Assembly (NCBI GenBank): GCA_021812205.1
Contig: JAKAOJ010000018.1
Coordinates: 1-6,547, forward strand
DNA length: 6,547 nucleotides
From: Microcaldota archaeon
GTDB lineage: Archaea; Micrarchaeota; Micrarchaeia; Micrarchaeales; Micrarchaeaceae
Direction of reading: 5' to 3'
This document shows positions 5,067 to 6,547 of the stretch, piece after piece. A program made the translations under genes and the position numbers. Numbering within the stretch: the first letter of the stretch is position 1; every line of letters starts with the position of its first letter. The notes beneath the pieces were generated by a model. It ran no database searches. It was given only the letters and a program-made list of their open reading frames with translations, and was not told where the DNA came from.

Positions 5067-5291
5067 ATGGTAGACCTGAATTCGAACGAGCAGCTCGTCA
5101 TGAAGGCGCTGCAGGACCTCGGTGCAACCAAGGAGTCATCGATAAAGACGGCAGACGACATAACTAAGAAGTGCAGCAGGCCAAAAGGGCTAGTGAACAA
5201 CGTGCTTGTGGCCCTGGTGCAGAAAGGAGCGATAAAGCGCGTGGCGCGCGAAAAGGCCTCTGGCTACTACATAGTCAGCGCAGGGAAGTGA
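5067..5291 (+). CDS. Small winged-helix-like protein, probably DNA- or RNA-binding
   Basis: A 74-residue protein of unrecognised family. The layout suggests one winged helix: helix 1 at about residues 7-18 (NEQLVMKALQDL), helix 2 at about 27-35 (KTADDITKKC), a likely recognition helix at about 38-52 (PKGLVNNVLVALVQKG), then a basic beta-wing (AIKRVAREKASGYYIV). The recognition helix and wing are Lys/Arg-rich. There are no effector or dimerisation domains, so it may be a chromatin-like or translation-associated binder as easily as a regulator. It sits between eL40 and a 152-residue gene with gaps of 31 and 4 nt, so it is probably co-transcribed with a ribosomal protein. The Shine-Dalgarno is weak (GGGG about 8 nt before the ATG). 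The fold call is inferred from sequence pattern only. Confidence 0.8.
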   Translation: MVDLNSNEQLVMKALQDLGATKESSIKTADDITKKCSRPKGLVNNVLVALVQKGAIKRVAREKASGYYIVSAGK

Positions 5292-5295
5292 GCGA

Positions 5296-5754
5296 ATGGA
5301 TGACAAACCCGAGGAGTACGTTGAATTCATGGCGAGGTACAAGGACTGGGTGGCTGTTAAGCGCATGGCCATCTATCCGGACACGAAGCCAGAGGAAGTG
5401 GTCTTCCACCTTGCAGGCGTGCGCAGCGCGATAGACGGGCGCATGTTCAAGCTGCTCGGCGTCAAAACTGAGGCCATCGATGCCTTTGCAGACAGCAAGA
5501 CTGCCGGCATGCGCTCGGGGTATTCCTCGCTTGCGCAGGTGATGCAGCATGCGGACAGCGCAGAGGCGAAGGCCGCCCTAGATGCTGCATGCGAGAACAA
5601 GACGCTCGTCCCGTTCGCGAAGACCTATCTGCTCAACAGGCTGATAACGTCGCTGAAGGTCGATACCGCGATAAGCCAGCAGGCCATGTCAAAGGCGTTC
5701 CCATACCTGAAGCCACCCAAGGTTCCTGGCAGGAAGCCAAAGGCAAAGGGCTGA
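5296..5754 (+). CDS. Conserved-looking archaeal protein of unknown function, possibly DUF2666-like
   Basis: A 152-residue soluble protein with no signal peptide or membrane segment. It looks mostly alpha-helical: EEYVEFMARYKDWVAVKRM at the N-terminus, then PDTKPEEVVFHLAGVRSAID, GRMFKLLGV, and a C-terminal helical part (LVPFAKTYLLNRLITSL) with AFPYLKPP near the end. The last 12 residues are basic and Pro/Lys-rich (KVPGRKPKAKG), suggesting contact with nucleic acid. From memory the pattern resembles the archaeal DUF2666 family, but I cannot verify this. The ATG at 5296 is 4 nt after the stop of the winged-helix-like gene, with only a weak GTGA upstream, so translation is probably coupled. The stop is 7 bp from the convergent HMG-CoA synthase stop. 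Confidence 0.82.
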   Translation: MDDKPEEYVEFMARYKDWVAVKRMAIYPDTKPEEVVFHLAGVRSAIDGRMFKLLGVKTEAIDAFADSKTAGMRSGYSSLAQVMQHADSAEAKAALDAACENKTLVPFAKTYLLNRLITSLKVDTAISQQAMSKAFPYLKPPKVPGRKPKAKG

Positions 5755-5761
5755 GGAGCAT

Positions 5762-6547
5762 CTAGAACCTGGGCATTATCTCTTCCATGGATGCGCCGTC
5801 GGAGTATTCGCCTTCCCACGTCCCGTCCTCATTCCTCCTCCTCAGGTAGAAGCCCCTGGGCATCTGCTTCCCGTCGATTCTGAGCATCCAGCGGTCTCTC
5901 TCTATCAGGTCTGCAGTGCTTCCAATCAGCGTAGTGCGCCTGGCGTCGCCCTCAAGCAGCGAGTCATGCAAAATGGAGTACTGCACCGTGTTCAGCGGTA
6001 TGTCGCTGTCGCCGAACGACACTATAACGTTCTCCTCTATATCATTCCTGCTCAGGGCAGCAAGCCTGGCGTGGTACGCCTCAGTTATCAGGCCGCTTCC
6101 GTAGTATACAATGATGAAGTCGGTGCCGCTCCCATTGAGGAGCTCGCTCGCCAGAGCAATATGTGTGGACCCGGTGTAGGAGTTGCCGACCTCTGCAGGT
6201 ATCACGAGCGCCTTGTCTATGTTGAGCGCCTCCGTGAATTCCTCGAACTCGGGCTGGGCCCTGAGCCTCTTTAGCCATTCCCAGTAATCGTTTATCTCCT
6301 TGTTACCTGCGATGTACTCGACTATATCGTTGTTCCTGCCATCGAAGGCCCTGAGTTTCTCCCTCATAAGATCTACAAATCTCCTATTGCCTAATGGGCT
6401 AGGCCCAAGCCCAGGCCTCTGCTGCATCTCACTGAACACATCGCTGTGGTATGTTTTGAGCTCGTGCTCGTACAGGAAGCCCGCGAAGTAAATTGCCTGC
6501 TTCGGGAAGGGCACGTGGCTGACAAATGCATTTATCCTGCCCAGCGC
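5762..6547 (-). CDS. Hydroxymethylglutaryl-CoA synthase, C-terminal part (5' end off window)
   Basis: The frame is open from the right edge: 261 residues and a TAG at 5762-5764 are visible. A GTG at 6514 is internal, because recognisable family sequence (ALGRINAFVSHVPFPK) continues upstream of it. HMG-CoA synthase condenses acetyl-CoA with acetoacetyl-CoA in the mevalonate route to archaeal isoprenoid lipids. The motif SHVPFPK carries the expected catalytic His (visible residue 11), as in bacterial MvaS (HVPF). GNSYTGS (121-127) and YGSGLITEAY (149-158) match the conserved GNxYxxS and YGSG blocks. GFYLRRRN near the end fits the family C-terminus. The catalytic Glu and Cys lie upstream, outside the window. 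About 110 residues separate the His from GNSYTGS, against roughly 43 in Staphylococcus MvaS, so there is a large insertion. A divergent thiolase-fold relative is the main alternative. Confidence 0.85.
   Translation of the reverse strand, partial: ALGRINAFVSHVPFPKQAIYFAGFLYEHELKTYHSDVFSEMQQRPGLGPSPLGNRRFVDLMREKLRAFDGRNNDIVEYIAGNKEINDYWEWLKRLRAQPEFEEFTEALNIDKALVIPAEVGNSYTGSTHIALASELLNGSGTDFIIVYYGSGLITEAYHARLAALSRNDIEENVIVSFGDSDIPLNTVQYSILHDSLLEGDARRTTLIGSTADLIERDRWMLRIDGKQMPRGFYLRRRNEDGTWEGEYSDGASMEEIMPRF

Noticed and set aside
5762..6514. A complete 250-residue gene starting at GTG 6514
   Set aside because: The frame stays open to the right edge, and the codons upstream encode the conserved block around the catalytic histidine, so the gene is cut by the window.

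Overview
The window reads as an archaeal chromosome segment. The signs are an archaeal/eukaryotic-type tryptophanyl-tRNA synthetase (KMSAS signature), a 50-residue eL40 ribosomal protein, a tRNA gene without encoded CCA, TATA-like boxes about 26-27 bp upstream of likely transcript starts, several very short leaders, a GGTGAT Shine-Dalgarno, and heavy use of ATA for isoleucine. Tight packing, short intergenic gaps and a VirB2-like membrane gene pair would fit a small-genome lineage such as a DPANN/Micrarchaeota-type organism; that placement is inference, not shown directly.

Layout. (A) 1-990, minus strand: an AT-rich promoter drives a small VirB2/TrbC-like two-helix membrane protein, followed after 7 nt by a polytopic membrane protein that runs off the left edge. 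(B) 992-1096, minus strand: tRNA-Thr(TGT) with its own TATA box. (C) 1097-3813, minus strand: trpS followed by an MVF/Wzx-type flippase. The trpS stop overlaps a possible flippase GTG, so the two are probably co-transcribed. (D) 3874-4720, minus strand: SpeH (pyruvoyl S-adenosylmethionine decarboxylase) upstream of a CDGSH iron-sulfur protein. Both genes are preceded by the same 14-bp palindrome ATGCTTAAAAGCAT, which contains a TATA-like core. (E) 4799-5754, plus strand: a likely operon of eL40, a 74-residue winged-helix-like protein and a 152-residue protein of unknown function. (F) 5762-6547, minus strand: the C-terminal 261 residues of an HMG-CoA synthase, convergent with region E with only 7 bp between stop codons, running off the right edge.

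Together the genes cover translation (tRNA-Thr, TrpRS, eL40), polyamine synthesis (SpeH), isoprenoid lipid synthesis (HMG-CoA synthase), surface glycan export (flippase), redox or Fe-S chemistry (CDGSH) and a cell-envelope machine (region A). The observations most worth following are the VirB2-like membrane pair, an N-terminal 15-residue tandem duplication in SpeH, the paired palindromic promoters of speH and the CDGSH gene, a tRNA-Thr with C instead of the near-invariant U55, and a long insertion in the HMG-CoA synthase. There is no CRISPR array, transposase or other clear mobile element, and no gene-free stretch over 300 bp.
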